Shown here: positions 23,285-29,727 of the stretch, in pieces
Layout of the letters: each line of letters starts with the position of its first letter
How positions within the stretch are numbered: the stretch's first letter is position 1
Source of the DNA: Bacillota bacterium
GTDB lineage: Bacteria; Bacillota; Clostridia; Christensenellales; CAG-138
Direction: 5' to 3'
Assembly (NCBI GenBank): GCA_023409435.1
Contig: JAEYHP010000003.1
Span: 1-29,727 of the forward strand
Length of the DNA stretch: 29,727 nucleotides
The notes under the pieces: generated by a model
What the model saw: only the letters and a program-made list of their open reading frames with translations
The model's database searches: none
Told to the model about the DNA's origin: nothing
Program-made: the position numbers and the translations under genes

Positions 23285-24103
23285 ATGGATTTTCTGTTTC
23301 GGGAAGGCTCTCCGCTTTCGGGCGAACTTTGGAATAAAATAGACGAAGCCGTCGTGAAAACGGCCAGCCGTCTTTTGACCGGGCGTAGGTTCATTAGCCT
23401 CTACGGGCCTTTGGGCGCGGATGCTTTGAGTGTTCCGGTGGATAATTTGAATAAGCGCGGCGAAATGAAGGAAGACGGCGCTTTGTTAAAGACCGGCTAC
23501 CGCGCATATCAGGAATTGCCGCTCGTTTACAGCGACGCTACCCTGTATTGGAGGGATTTGGAGAACAGCCTCAACAACGGGCTGCCCGTAGACCTTTCTT
23601 CGGTTTCAGAGGCCGCGGCGCAGTGCGCGAAAAAAGAGGATGAACTGATATTCTTTGGCAGCAAGGCGCTTGGGTACGACGGCCTGTTCACCGTGGAAGG
23701 CTCCACCCATTTGAAGAGGAGCAACTGGACGGCTGGCGAGAACCCGTTCTCTGACGTCGCCAAGGGCATTGAAATCCTTACCGAAAAAGGCATCTGGGGC
23801 AAAGTTTCCCTGGTGATGAGCCCGGACCTCTATGCGCAGTTACAGCGCATACAGCCCGGTACCGGCAAAATGGAAATCGACCGGGTCAGCGCGTTGGTGG
23901 ACGGAAACGTGTTTCGAACCCCCGTGCTGGACGCGAACAAGGCGATATTGGTAAGTGCTGATACGCAGTACATGGACCTTGCGGTAGGTCAAGACCTGAC
24001 GGCAGGGTATTTGGAAACCAAGGATCTCAACCACGTATTGCGTGTGCTTGAGACCGTGCTGCTCCGCGTAAAACGCAGCGACGCCATCGTGGTGTTCGAC
24101 TAA
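23285..24103 (+). CDS. Encapsulin shell protein (family 1)
   Basis: This 272-residue protein is a family 1 encapsulin (linocin M18-like), with the HK97 phage capsid fold that self-assembles into a hollow icosahedral shell. The family start is clear: MDFLFREGSPLSGELWNKID, followed by LTGRRFISLYGPLG, which forms the amino-terminal helix and arm that bind cargo peptides. The central region has YWRDLENSLNNGLPVDLS and DELIFFGSKALGYDGLF, and the end shows RVKRSDAIVVFD. AGGAGG precedes the ATG. It follows the ferritin-like cargo gene directly and is closed by a terminator, a complete two-gene iron compartment. A proteolytic bacteriocin role, once proposed for the family, is unlikely. Confidence 0.93.
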   Translation: MDFLFREGSPLSGELWNKIDEAVVKTASRLLTGRRFISLYGPLGADALSVPVDNLNKRGEMKEDGALLKTGYRAYQELPLVYSDATLYWRDLENSLNNGLPVDLSSVSEAAAQCAKKEDELIFFGSKALGYDGLFTVEGSTHLKRSNWTAGENPFSDVAKGIEILTEKGIWGKVSLVMSPDLYAQLQRIQPGTGKMEIDRVSALVDGNVFRTPVLDANKAILVSADTQYMDLAVGQDLTAGYLETKDLNHVLRVLETVLLRVKRSDAIVVFD

Positions 24104-24131
24104 GAATAAAGCTACAACAACCAGTTATAAC

Positions 24132-24156
24132 AAAGGAGCGGGAAACCGCTCCTTTT
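24132..24156 (+). terminator. Intrinsic terminator of the encapsulin operon
   Basis: AAAGGAGCGG pairs perfectly with its complement around GAAA and is followed by T residues. It is 28 nt past the shell gene stop. Confidence 0.9.
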
Positions 24157-24167
24157 ATCTATGCATT

Positions 24168-24616
24168 TTACGGGCGCAGGGGTTTCCCCATCATCACCAT
24201 GCTGTTCCAGCTTTCAAAGCCGCGCTTCTGGTAAAACGCTTCCGTTTCATCCGTTCTTGATGTAAAGAGATACATGACGTCAATACCCCGGTTTAGAAGC
24301 CGCTGTTCAAACTCGGAAAGCAGCTTGCTGCCCACTCTTTTCCCCGCAAATCCCGGCGCACACAGAACTCCTTGATGTTAAAATGAGTACCGTCATAGAA
24401 ATGCTCGTGGTTGCCCAGTATCATGCCGCAAAGCGCACCTTCAGAAAAGCAAACAAGGCTATAGGACCCTTCGCAATGCATCATTTGGGTCAGGCGTTTG
24501 CTGATGGTTTCCATTGTCCATTCGTCGTTCCAGGGCGGCGCGTTGAACGCGTCGATATAGAGCGCGCACAGTTCCGGCAGCAGCGTTTGATCGATCTGCT
24601 GATAGTCCATATACAT
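24168..24616 (-). pseudogene. GNAT-family acetyltransferase, frameshifted
   Basis: The reading frame starts at 24616 (MYMDYQQIDQTLLPELCALYIDAF) and gives a GNAT amino terminus through VCFSEGALCGMILGNHEHF and VRRDLRGK. It then goes out of frame and stops at 24293. In the -1 frame the match resumes immediately as RVGSKLLSEFEQRLL and runs to KRGFESWNSMVMMGKPLRP, ending at 24168. The join falls in the acetyl-CoA loop (R-G-K/R-V-G-S-K), so the truncated product would be inactive. The minus-strand sequence at the join is GGGAAAA (24338-24344). A one-base loss in the A run is simplest; a -1 slippery site is a formal alternative. Substrate unknown. Confidence 0.8.
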
Positions 24617-24681
24617 ACCTCAAAATATGGAATGGTGAAATAATACCATATCATGAAAAAAAGTCGAATGTTCGAATAACA

Positions 24682-24725
24682 TTGACTTGTAAGTCAATAT
24701 AGAATATAATTGACTTACAAGTCAA
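24682..24725 (+). promoter_or_regulatory. tetR promoter with twin palindromic operators
   Basis: TTGACT (24682-24687), exactly 17 nt and a perfect TATAAT (24705-24710) form the promoter. Two 16-nt palindromes of the form TTGACTT-NN-AAGTCAA lie at 24682-24697 (centre GT) and 24710-24725 (centre AC). They are separated by 12 nt, with a centre-to-centre distance of 28 nt. The first covers the -35 and the second abuts the -10, so a bound repressor would block transcription. Confidence 0.85.
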
Positions 24726-24746
24726 ACGAGGGGGGGTGAACCAGAA

Positions 24747-25388
24747 ATGTCTTACGAAACATTTCTCCGTCTGCCAGAGGAAAAGAAGGAAAACATCATC
24801 CGGCAGGGGCTTCTGGAGTTTTCCATAAAAAACTATCAGGATGCAAACACGGACCTTATCTGCAAGGCATGCGGCATCTCCAAGGGGAGTCTGTATCACT
24901 ACTTCGAAAACAAAAAGAACTTTTACCTGTTCCTGCTTTCCCACAGCGTTGCTGCGTTTGAAAGCACGGGTACAGGTTCCTGCGGGGAGGGGGAGAGCTT
25001 CTATGACGTATTGTTTTGCGGTTTTGAAGCAAAGCTTACCATGTACCGGACGCATCCCAAAGAAGTCGCGTTGCTGACCATGGCGGCGAAAGAGCAGTGT
25101 GCTGAGGTATACGCGGAGAAAACCGAGCTATTAAAAAATTCCGTGCAGCAGGCCCGCAGGCTTGACGAAACCCGTCTGAAGGCCGCCCTTTCACACATGA
25201 CGCTAAGGGAAGGGGTGGACGCTTCGCTGGCGCTCGACGCGCTCAGCCTCTATCTGGATGCGCTCCGTGCGCGCTACTTGGAGCAGTATCGGCATGAACC
25301 ATATGCGTTTTATCAGAACAGGCAGGACATAAAGGGAGAATTCAAGCGCTATTTGGAACTGTTTTTAGACGGCGTCGCCAGGCAATAG
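24747..25388 (+). CDS. TetR/AcrR-family transcriptional regulator
   Basis: This 213-residue regulator has a TetR helix-turn-helix in residues 1-60 (EKKENIIRQGLLEFSIKNYQDANTDLICKACGISKGSLYHYFENKKNFYLFLL). A helical ligand domain follows, with no recognisable effector signature. GAGGGGGGGTGA lies upstream of the ATG at 24747. Its promoter contains two copies of the same palindrome, so it almost certainly represses itself. The gene immediately downstream is a broken ligase-like gene that was probably its regulatory target. A ligand related to an acyl-CoA or aromatic acid would fit that neighbour, but this is inference. Confidence 0.92.
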   Translation: MSYETFLRLPEEKKENIIRQGLLEFSIKNYQDANTDLICKACGISKGSLYHYFENKKNFYLFLLSHSVAAFESTGTGSCGEGESFYDVLFCGFEAKLTMYRTHPKEVALLTMAAKEQCAEVYAEKTELLKNSVQQARRLDETRLKAALSHMTLREGVDASLALDALSLYLDALRARYLEQYRHEPYAFYQNRQDIKGEFKRYLELFLDGVARQ

Positions 25389-25397
25389 GAGGGCAAT

Positions 25398-25721
25398 ATG
25401 AAGCAGATCGGCTTGCTAAAGGCCATTTATCTGGCATCCCGCTATCCGCGGTTATCCATGGAGCAAAAGCAGACGTTGCGGCAGGAACGGCTTAACAGTC
25501 TCGTTTCATACGCTCGCAAGTACAGTCCCTATTTTGAGCGGCTTTACCGTAATATCCCCGGGAACGCCGAACTTTCGGAGCTTCCACCCACCTTTTTCTG
25601 GGCGTTCACGCGGAACAGCCCGGAAGGGATAAATTCGGTCCTTTTCCCGCAGCGCTTGCAGTACCTAACCGCCGCCGGGGGACGCAGCAAAAATACCTTC
25701 CAATCTATCGTTTTCAAATAG
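25398..25721 (+). pseudogene. Truncated AMP-ligase (phenylacetate-CoA ligase / CapK-like) remnant
   Basis: The first 65 residues (KQTLRQERLNSLVSYARKYSPYFERLYRNIP...LSELPPT) match the amino terminus of adenylate-forming ligases of the phenylacetate-CoA ligase / F390 synthetase / CapK group, which are usually over 400 residues. After LPPT the family sequence stops and an unrelated tail of about 40 residues runs to a stop. The nucleotide- and AMP-binding motifs are absent, so it cannot be active. It follows the tetR stop by 9 nt with AGGAGG before its ATG, so the original gene was probably the second cistron. A deletion near 25590 is the likely cause. Confidence 0.6.
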
Positions 25722-25799
25722 AGTTTTCCTTCCTGTTCTTAAAATTTGGGCCAGGAAGGCAAAAAAGGGCGGCCGATATACATAAGCGAGTGCTTTCAT
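25665..25799 (-). pseudogene. Short minus-strand frame, possible dehydrogenase remnant
   Basis: A 44-codon frame starts at an ATG with GGAGG 6 nt upstream and begins MKALAYV. This resembles the start of zinc-dependent alcohol dehydrogenases, after which it diverges and stops. It overlaps the tail of the ligase remnant on the other strand. It may be the amino terminus of a second gene cut by the same deletion, but the match is only seven residues long. Confidence 0.3.
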
Positions 25800-26110
25800 A
25801 CTGTTTCCTCCAGTTTAAAATAGTAACGCCATGGCAAGGCGATGACCTTGCCATGGCGTCATAAAGCAGAACAGATCAAATAGATCCATGCAATCCAAAC
25901 GTCAGTATGGCGGGTATCTTCCTCTAAACCATCCGAACGGCAAACAGACCGCCTGAAAGCAGACGGGAGTGCTGTTCGGTTATGTTCAGTTTAGCGGAAG
26001 TCTTTCTGCACGGGACAGCCTCCAGCATTTGGATTGCAGGGTAAGTATACCGGATATGATTGGGACAGTCAATAAGATCCAGCCAACTATAAAAGAGCGA
26101 CGCTGTTTAC
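25722..26110. other. Gene-poor region with remnant and long hairpin
   Basis: This 389-nt stretch holds the start of the minus-strand remnant, a 14-bp perfect hairpin (25826-25859) and a looser dyad at about 25938-25983 (arms CCGAACGGCA and TGCTGTTCGG). I see no complete gene, RNA gene or transposon end. It looks like decayed sequence. Confidence 0.5.
25826..25859. repeat. Perfect 14-bp inverted repeat
   Basis: ACGCCATGGCAAGG and its exact complement flank the 6-nt loop CGATGA. There is no adjacent T run on either strand, so it is not a clear terminator. On the minus strand it lies just upstream of the ribosome site of the small remnant frame, where it could have been a leader structure. Confidence 0.7.
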
Positions 26111-26662
26111 TTACATGTTTATTTTAAAAACGCAATCATTTTTCCCACATGCAACAGTTTCAACAATTTCTGATGAGACCCTCTTGCCGCATACGAAACT
26201 ATAGTGTTTTATCACATGACCATTACAGCACTCGCACCATGTTTGCGAGACCGCCTCGTATTCTTTTAGTTTTCGAAACATTCCACAAACACATTTTTTC
26301 CAGCCAAAAGATACGATAAGGATATCCTTGTCTTTTTTTACAGAACCCGGGGCAAGTAGTTTAGAATATTCAATACAAAAATCGTCGAAATCCTTATACT
26401 TCTCCTTTAGATCAATGATATCTTTGATTTGCTTTTGTGTTAAATTACATGTATGCGCATGCCTGATTCTTATGATTGTTTCTTTATCCAGCGATTCATC
26501 CATTCTGGTCATGATCGTTCTTCCTAACTCTGCCTGCTCTAAGGGTGGCATCTTGTCAGGCAACTGAGAATATTCGGGAAACAATTCATTTGCCTGAGCC
26601 TCACCTAACGCTTCCTGAAGCCCTTTGTAAAGCATATAAAATTTGTGAATTGCCAATATCAT
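26111..26662 (-). CDS. Cysteine-rich protein, unknown function
   Basis: This protein of about 183 residues has a helical amino-terminal half and a cysteine-rich end: FGWKKCVCGMFRKLKEYEAVSQTWCECCNGHVIKHY, then VSSEIVETVACGKNDCVFKINM. The last block resembles the end of V4R-like or DUF6144-like small-molecule-binding domains, where a late cysteine pair closes the fold, but the match is weak. Codon use is much AT-richer than its neighbours, suggesting recent transfer. The start is unclear: ATG 26662, GTG 26665 and TTG 26656 all lie near AGGTG, and the TTG has the best spacing. It has no operon partner. Function unknown. Confidence 0.55.
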   Translation of the reverse strand: MILAIHKFYMLYKGLQEALGEAQANELFPEYSQLPDKMPPLEQAELGRTIMTRMDESLDKETIIRIRHAHTCNLTQKQIKDIIDLKEKYKDFDDFCIEYSKLLAPGSVKKDKDILIVSFGWKKCVCGMFRKLKEYEAVSQTWCECCNGHVIKHYSFVCGKRVSSEIVETVACGKNDCVFKINM

Positions 26663-26778
26663 CACCTCATATTAGTTACCTTGGGGGAAATATCTCACAT
26701 CATCAAATGTTATATGCGACCACAGTAATTATATCATAACACGTGAACGCTTGTGCTGGTAAGTCAGCAGATATCCCC

Positions 26779-27633
26779 TTACTGGGAAACAGCGAACTCC
26801 CGGGAGGTGTTCCGAAACGCAGTAGGGGACAGCCCTCTTTTTGACGTAAACTGCTTTATGAAATACGTATCGTACTCGAACCCGATGGCGCGCGCGATCT
26901 CATTTAAGTTCATATCCGTATGGGTAAGAAGATCCCCCGCAACTTTCAGCCGGTAAGAAAGCAAATAGCCCATGGCCGTGCAGCCGCATCTTTCCTGAAA
27001 CAGCTTATTGAGGGACACACGGTTCAAATGCGCGCAATCTGTCAGTTCCTCCAGAACGATCTTGCGTGGATAGTTTGTGTAAATATAATTCAGGGCAAGA
27101 TCGACAGGGGATTGTTCGCTTTGGCGGGTCAGGCTTTCAAGCATGCCCAATAGCTGTATGAGGTATTTTTTAATTCTGCACGCCCAGAGCGCATCGCTTT
27201 GCGCAGTTACTTCCGTTCCGAGAACAAAAAACCACTCAAACAATTGCGGGTATGCCTCACTGGATACATACGGCACGCCGGTCTGGGCTTTGTCCCTCTG
27301 AAACAGGGAAAGGCCGGTCTTTATTCTGAGATGGTCCGACGTATAGGCCAGCGTTTCGGAAACCCGGACCGATTTAAAAAAATCGGGATGAAAGCGAAAA
27401 GATTGCGCGCAAATATCATGCGCGTCGTTGATGCGCAGCGTATCATCCATGGACAAACAAAGGATACCGGGGGCGGAAACCGTGAAGGGGCGCTCGTTCA
27501 GCAGCCCATTGATACTACCATCCGTGATAAATACCAGGGAGAGGCGCTCCGGATGAGGGAGATCATGAAAATCCTCAACCGCAACGAATTCGATGTCTAC
27601 GTTTCTTTTTTTATGGCGGTCAAATTGCGGCAT
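26779..27633 (-). CDS. AraC-family transcriptional regulator
   Basis: This 284-residue protein has a cupin-like sensing half (residues 1-165, with LVFITDGSINGLLNERPFTVSAPGILCLSMDD) and a carboxyl-terminal AraC double helix-turn-helix. The latter includes IVLEELTDCAHLNRVSLNKLFQERCGCTAMGYLLSYRLKVAGDLL and MNLNEIARAIGFEYDTYFIKQFTSKRGLSPTAFR. The open frame extends 94 codons further upstream into gapA, but the ATG at 27633 with GGGTGGAA upstream is the realistic start. It is divergent from gapA, with a short shared promoter region containing a dyad. Whether it regulates gapA is unknown. Confidence 0.88.
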   Translation of the reverse strand: MPQFDRHKKRNVDIEFVAVEDFHDLPHPERLSLVFITDGSINGLLNERPFTVSAPGILCLSMDDTLRINDAHDICAQSFRFHPDFFKSVRVSETLAYTSDHLRIKTGLSLFQRDKAQTGVPYVSSEAYPQLFEWFFVLGTEVTAQSDALWACRIKKYLIQLLGMLESLTRQSEQSPVDLALNYIYTNYPRKIVLEELTDCAHLNRVSLNKLFQERCGCTAMGYLLSYRLKVAGDLLTHTDMNLNEIARAIGFEYDTYFIKQFTSKRGLSPTAFRNTSREFAVSQ

Positions 27634-27657
27634 AGGTTCCACCCGACAGATAGTATA

Positions 27658-27671
27658 GTGAAATGCTTCAC
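27658..27671. promoter_or_regulatory. Palindrome between araC-type gene and gapA
   Basis: GTGAA-ATGC-TTCAC is a perfect 5-bp inverted repeat in the divergent region, 9 nt upstream of the gapA -35 and 25 nt from the regulator start. Its position suits a regulator site, but its owner is unknown. Confidence 0.35.
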
Positions 27672-27679
27672 TTATCACA

Positions 27680-27708
27680 TTGTACCACAAAAACACAGGC
27701 GATATAAT
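27680..27708 (+). promoter_or_regulatory. Sigma-A promoter for gapA
   Basis: TTGTAC (27680-27685), exactly 17 nt and a perfect TATAAT (27703-27708) stand 42 nt before the gapA ATG. Confidence 0.75.
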
Positions 27709-27750
27709 TGCGGTAAAGAGCGGATACAATATCGAAGAAAGGTGGTTACT

Positions 27751-28752
27751 ATGGGCATTAACATAGCGATAAACGGCTTTGGCAGAATAGGAAGGCTTGC
27801 TTTCCGGCAGCTTTTTGATACGGAAGGGTACAAAATTGCGGCCATCAACGATCTTACAAGCCCGCAGATGCTTGCGCATTTGCTCAAGTACGACACAACG
27901 CAGGGACGGTATCATAAAACGATCGATTACAGCGAGAACAGTCTGACCGTGGACGGCGTGGATATCCCGATCTACGCCGAAAAAGATCCCGGCAAGCTTC
28001 CGTGGAAAGAATTGCAGATCGACGTTGTCCTGGAGTGCACGGGCTTTTTCGCGTCAAAAAAGGCGTCGACGGCACATCTGGAGGCGGGCGCAAAAAAGGT
28101 GCTCATATCTACCGCCGCAGGGAAGGATGTTCCCACCATTGTCTATGGCGTCAATGAGCATACGCTGACCAGGGACGATACCATTGTTTCGGCAGCATCC
28201 TGCACCACGAACTGCCTTGCCCTGATGGTATATCCTCTCAACGAGCTTGCGCCTGTCAAAAAAGGCTTCATGACAACGATACACGCCTACACAAACGACC
28301 AGAACACTTTGGATGGCCCCCACCCCAAAGGAGATTTGCGCCGGGCGCGCACTGCCGCGGGAAACATCATACCGACTTCAACCGGGGCGGCAAAGGCGAT
28401 CGGGCTGGTGATTCCGGCCTTAAACGGCAAGCTGGACGGTACCTCCCAAAGGGTGCCGGTCATGACAGGCTCGCTCACGGAATTGACCGCAGTTGTTGCG
28501 GGTTCCGTGACGGCGGAGCAGATCAACCGGAAGATGGAGCAGTCTAAATCCGACGAATACGGGTATACGGAGGAACTGCTCGTTTCGTCCGATATCATCG
28601 GTATGACTTACGGCGGTCTGTTTGACGCAACGCAGACGAAGGTAACGGAATTGGGCGAGGATACGCTTGTAAAGATCGCCGCATGGTACGATAACGAAAA
28701 CTCCTTTACCAGCCAAATGATTCGCACCGCGAAGCACCTTGCGAAATTATAA
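27751..28752 (+). CDS. gapA: Glyceraldehyde-3-phosphate dehydrogenase, type I
   Basis: This 333-residue enzyme oxidises glyceraldehyde 3-phosphate to 1,3-bisphosphoglycerate with NAD. The Rossmann start is INIAINGFGRIGRLAFRQ, and the aspartate in AAINDLT favours NAD over NADP. The catalytic loop is SAASCTTNCLA with Cys151. The catalytic histidine is in TTIHAYTNDQ, and WYDNENSFTSQMI closes the active site. The ATG at 27751 has AAAGGTGG 6 nt upstream, and the frame's long upstream extension is spurious. It has its own promoter and terminator. No pgk or tpi follows, so the glycolytic genes are not clustered here. Confidence 0.97.
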   Translation: MGINIAINGFGRIGRLAFRQLFDTEGYKIAAINDLTSPQMLAHLLKYDTTQGRYHKTIDYSENSLTVDGVDIPIYAEKDPGKLPWKELQIDVVLECTGFFASKKASTAHLEAGAKKVLISTAAGKDVPTIVYGVNEHTLTRDDTIVSAASCTTNCLALMVYPLNELAPVKKGFMTTIHAYTNDQNTLDGPHPKGDLRRARTAAGNIIPTSTGAAKAIGLVIPALNGKLDGTSQRVPVMTGSLTELTAVVAGSVTAEQINRKMEQSKSDEYGYTEELLVSSDIIGMTYGGLFDATQTKVTELGEDTLVKIAAWYDNENSFTSQMIRTAKHLAKL

Positions 28753-28791
28753 TGTTCGGCGGGGCGCGGTATAACTTGTCTTGCGTAAAAG

Positions 28792-28819
28792 AAAGAGTCG
28801 GCATTGTCCGGCTCTTTTT
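28792..28819 (+). terminator. Intrinsic terminator after gapA
   Basis: AAAGAGTCGG pairs with CCGGCTCTTT (one G-U pair) around a 6-nt loop, followed by T residues. It is 40 nt past the gapA stop. Confidence 0.85.
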
Positions 28820-28872
28820 CTCTATTTATTGGGCTGACCTATGGGAGAGGGAAGGGGATAGGAATATCAAAC

Positions 28873-28908
28873 AAAAAAGAAGCCAACATTTGGTTGACTT
28901 CTTTTTTT
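28873..28908 (-). terminator. Terminator of the His-rich protein gene
   Basis: A hairpin with a 10-bp A/T-flanked stem, one mismatch and a further CAAC/GTTG stem lies just past the stop of the minus-strand gene. The flanking A and T runs could let it act on both strands. Confidence 0.75.
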
Positions 28909-28909
28909 C

Positions 28910-29422
28910 TTACCCGTGATGATGATGGTTATGGTCGCAGTGAGCGGCGGCAATCTGCTCTCCCGTCTCGGTCAGGGCTATGCTGCCCAGCTCCAGTACC
29001 GGGGTATTGCCCAAAAAGTTGGGCATGGATGCCCCTTCCGCCACCGTTGCGCAGAAATACTCGTAAAGCGCGCTTGCAGTGTACTCCTCATAACCATACC
29101 CGTTCAGAGGAATGTCGTAATCCAAGGTGACAAGGCCCAAGTCTTCAAGCCTTTGCAGGAAGGCGCCTGTCTCTTTGACCGTTTTTATATCGTCGGCTGC
29201 CGAGCGCAGGGAAACCGGCGCCAGGGCGATGGAGATAAAATCCTCCTTACGGCTGTCCTTCACAGCGAACCGGGCTACGGGTAGATAATGGTGGTGGCCG
29301 AGCTGATGGAGAAAGTCCTTTTGGTCTTCTGTCACCTCAATCGGCGCGGCAGGGGCATCGGCCCGGTGGGGATGACCATGGTCGTGGTCGCAGCCGCAGC
29401 CGCAGTGTTCGTCATGTGGCAT
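28910..29422 (-). CDS. His-rich, putative metal-binding protein
   Basis: This 170-residue cytoplasmic protein starts at the ATG at 29422, with AGGAG 7 nt upstream. Both ends are metal-ligand rich: MPHDEHCGCGCDHDHGHPH at the start and HCDHNHHHHG at the end, with HQLGHHHYLPVARF in between. The core (residues 90-160) reads like a winged helix: TGAFLQRLEDLGLVTLDYDIP, YTASALYEYFCATVAEG and LELGSIALTETGEQIA. I do not recognise a named family. A nickel, zinc or copper sensor, chaperone or store is plausible but inferred from composition only. It has its own terminator and no metal-transport gene beside it. Confidence 0.7.
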   Translation of the reverse strand: MPHDEHCGCGCDHDHGHPHRADAPAAPIEVTEDQKDFLHQLGHHHYLPVARFAVKDSRKEDFISIALAPVSLRSAADDIKTVKETGAFLQRLEDLGLVTLDYDIPLNGYGYEEYTASALYEYFCATVAEGASMPNFLGNTPVLELGSIALTETGEQIAAAHCDHNHHHHG

Positions 29423-29466
29423 GGTTATACTCCTGTCATTTTGGCTTGATGGGACTATCATACACA

Positions 29467-29504
29467 ATAAAAAAGATCAGAGCCGTCAATTCGACGGCTC
29501 TGAT
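29467..29504 (-). terminator. Terminator downstream of the tRNA cluster
   Basis: A 12-bp perfect stem (ATCAGAGCCGTC and its complement) with a 5-nt loop lies directly after tRNA-Leu. On the minus strand it is followed by CTTTTTT. Confidence 0.9.
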
Positions 29505-29507
29505 GCA

Positions 29508-29594
29508 TGGTGCGGGAAACAGGACTTGAACCTGCATGCTGTTGCCAGCACACGGACCTGAACCGTGCGCGTCTGCCAATTCCGCCATTCCCGC
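29508..29594 (-). tRNA. tRNA-Leu(CAG)
   Basis: This 87-nt class II tRNA has a 7-bp acceptor stem starting GCGGGAA, anticodon stem CACGG/CCGTG with loop TTCAGGT (anticodon CAG) and the long variable arm expected for leucine. The T arm holds GGTTCAAGTCC, and CCA is encoded. It decodes CUG. It lies 9 nt downstream of tRNA-Tyr on the same strand and ends at a terminator, so it is the last member of a tRNA operon. Confidence 0.95.
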
Positions 29595-29603
29595 GAAATT
29601 AAG

Positions 29604-29688
<85 letters not shown>

Positions 29689-29712
29689 ACGTAAACGATA
29701 TGGAGTTATCAA

Positions 29713-29727
29713 TGGAGCTGGTGAAGG
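29713..29727 (-). tRNA. Partial tRNA 3' end, possibly tRNA-Thr
   Basis: The window edge reads, on the minus strand, CCTTCACCAGCTCCA: the 3' side of a T arm, an acceptor strand CACCAGC, discriminator T and CCA. The acceptor sequence resembles Clostridia tRNA-Thr, but the anticodon lies outside the window, so identity is a guess (tRNA-Gly is possible). Confidence 0.5.

Noticed and set aside
24338..24344. Programmed -1 frameshift as the main explanation for the GNAT gene
   Set aside because: No supporting downstream structure or upstream Shine-Dalgarno-like stimulator is evident, so mutation is the default; it is kept only as a check.
27199..27750. 184-codon upstream extension of the gapA frame
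   Set aside because: It is antisense to the AraC-type gene, while the gapA ATG at 27751 has its own ribosome site and promoter and fits the family length.

Overview
The window reads as a chromosomal stretch of a Gram-positive Clostridia-type bacterium of moderate to high GC. The evidence is strong GGAGG-like ribosome sites, several apparent TTG/GTG starts, U-tailed intrinsic terminators, a tlyA-nadK-argR-recN cluster, a SpoIIM-like gene just upstream of phosphopentomutase, and a DacF-like gene followed by scpA-scpB. These linkages are familiar from Bacillus and Clostridia. A Christensenellales-like relative is my guess and is weakly supported. I see no rRNA, CRISPR array, prophage or intact transposase.

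Layout. 1-2.4 kb (minus): tlyA, nadK, argR and the first codons of recN, with an internal promoter before nadK. 2.6-5.1 kb (plus): SpoIIM-like membrane protein, deoB with its own promoter and terminator, and a VanZ-like protein. 5.1-6.8 kb (minus): small zinc-ribbon protein, recX, birA. 7.0-7.8 kb (plus): secreted peptidoglycan-binding protein, sharing a bidirectional terminator with a PPi-type phosphofructokinase (7.8-9.1 kb, minus). 9.4-11.4 kb (plus): DUF5685-like protein, a DnaJ-domain protein with a cysteine-rich tail, and a membrane protein. 11.5-13.9 kb: class A penicillin-binding protein. 14.1-14.8 kb: GntR/FCD regulator. 15.0-15.6 kb (minus): flavin reductase-like protein. 15.9-16.8 kb: PadR regulator plus DUF2812 membrane partner. 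16.9-18.1 kb: a DacF-family protein that has lost all three catalytic motifs. 18.1-18.3 kb: a 183-nt structured element with inverted ends. 18.4-20.5 kb: M50 protease, scpA, scpB. 20.6-22.0 kb: guaB. 22.1-22.8 kb: LarE-like PP-loop protein. 22.9-24.1 kb: encapsulated ferritin and encapsulin shell. 24.2-26.7 kb is an accessory, partly eroded region: a frameshifted GNAT gene, a TetR regulator with twin operators, gene remnants and an AT-richer cysteine-rich gene. 26.8-28.8 kb: divergent AraC regulator and gapA. 28.9-29.4 kb: a His-rich protein. 29.5-29.7 kb: tRNA-Leu, tRNA-Tyr and the edge of a third tRNA.

The most coherent functional module is the iron-storage nanocompartment: a ferritin-like cargo whose last residues form an encapsulin targeting peptide, followed directly by the shell gene and a terminator. 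The most unusual single gene is the DacF pseudoenzyme. Housekeeping functions (NADP synthesis, arginine control, nucleoside and GMP metabolism, glycolysis, wall synthesis, chromosome condensation) fill most of the rest. Three regulator promoters (padR, tetR, guaB) carry clear dyads over their core elements.
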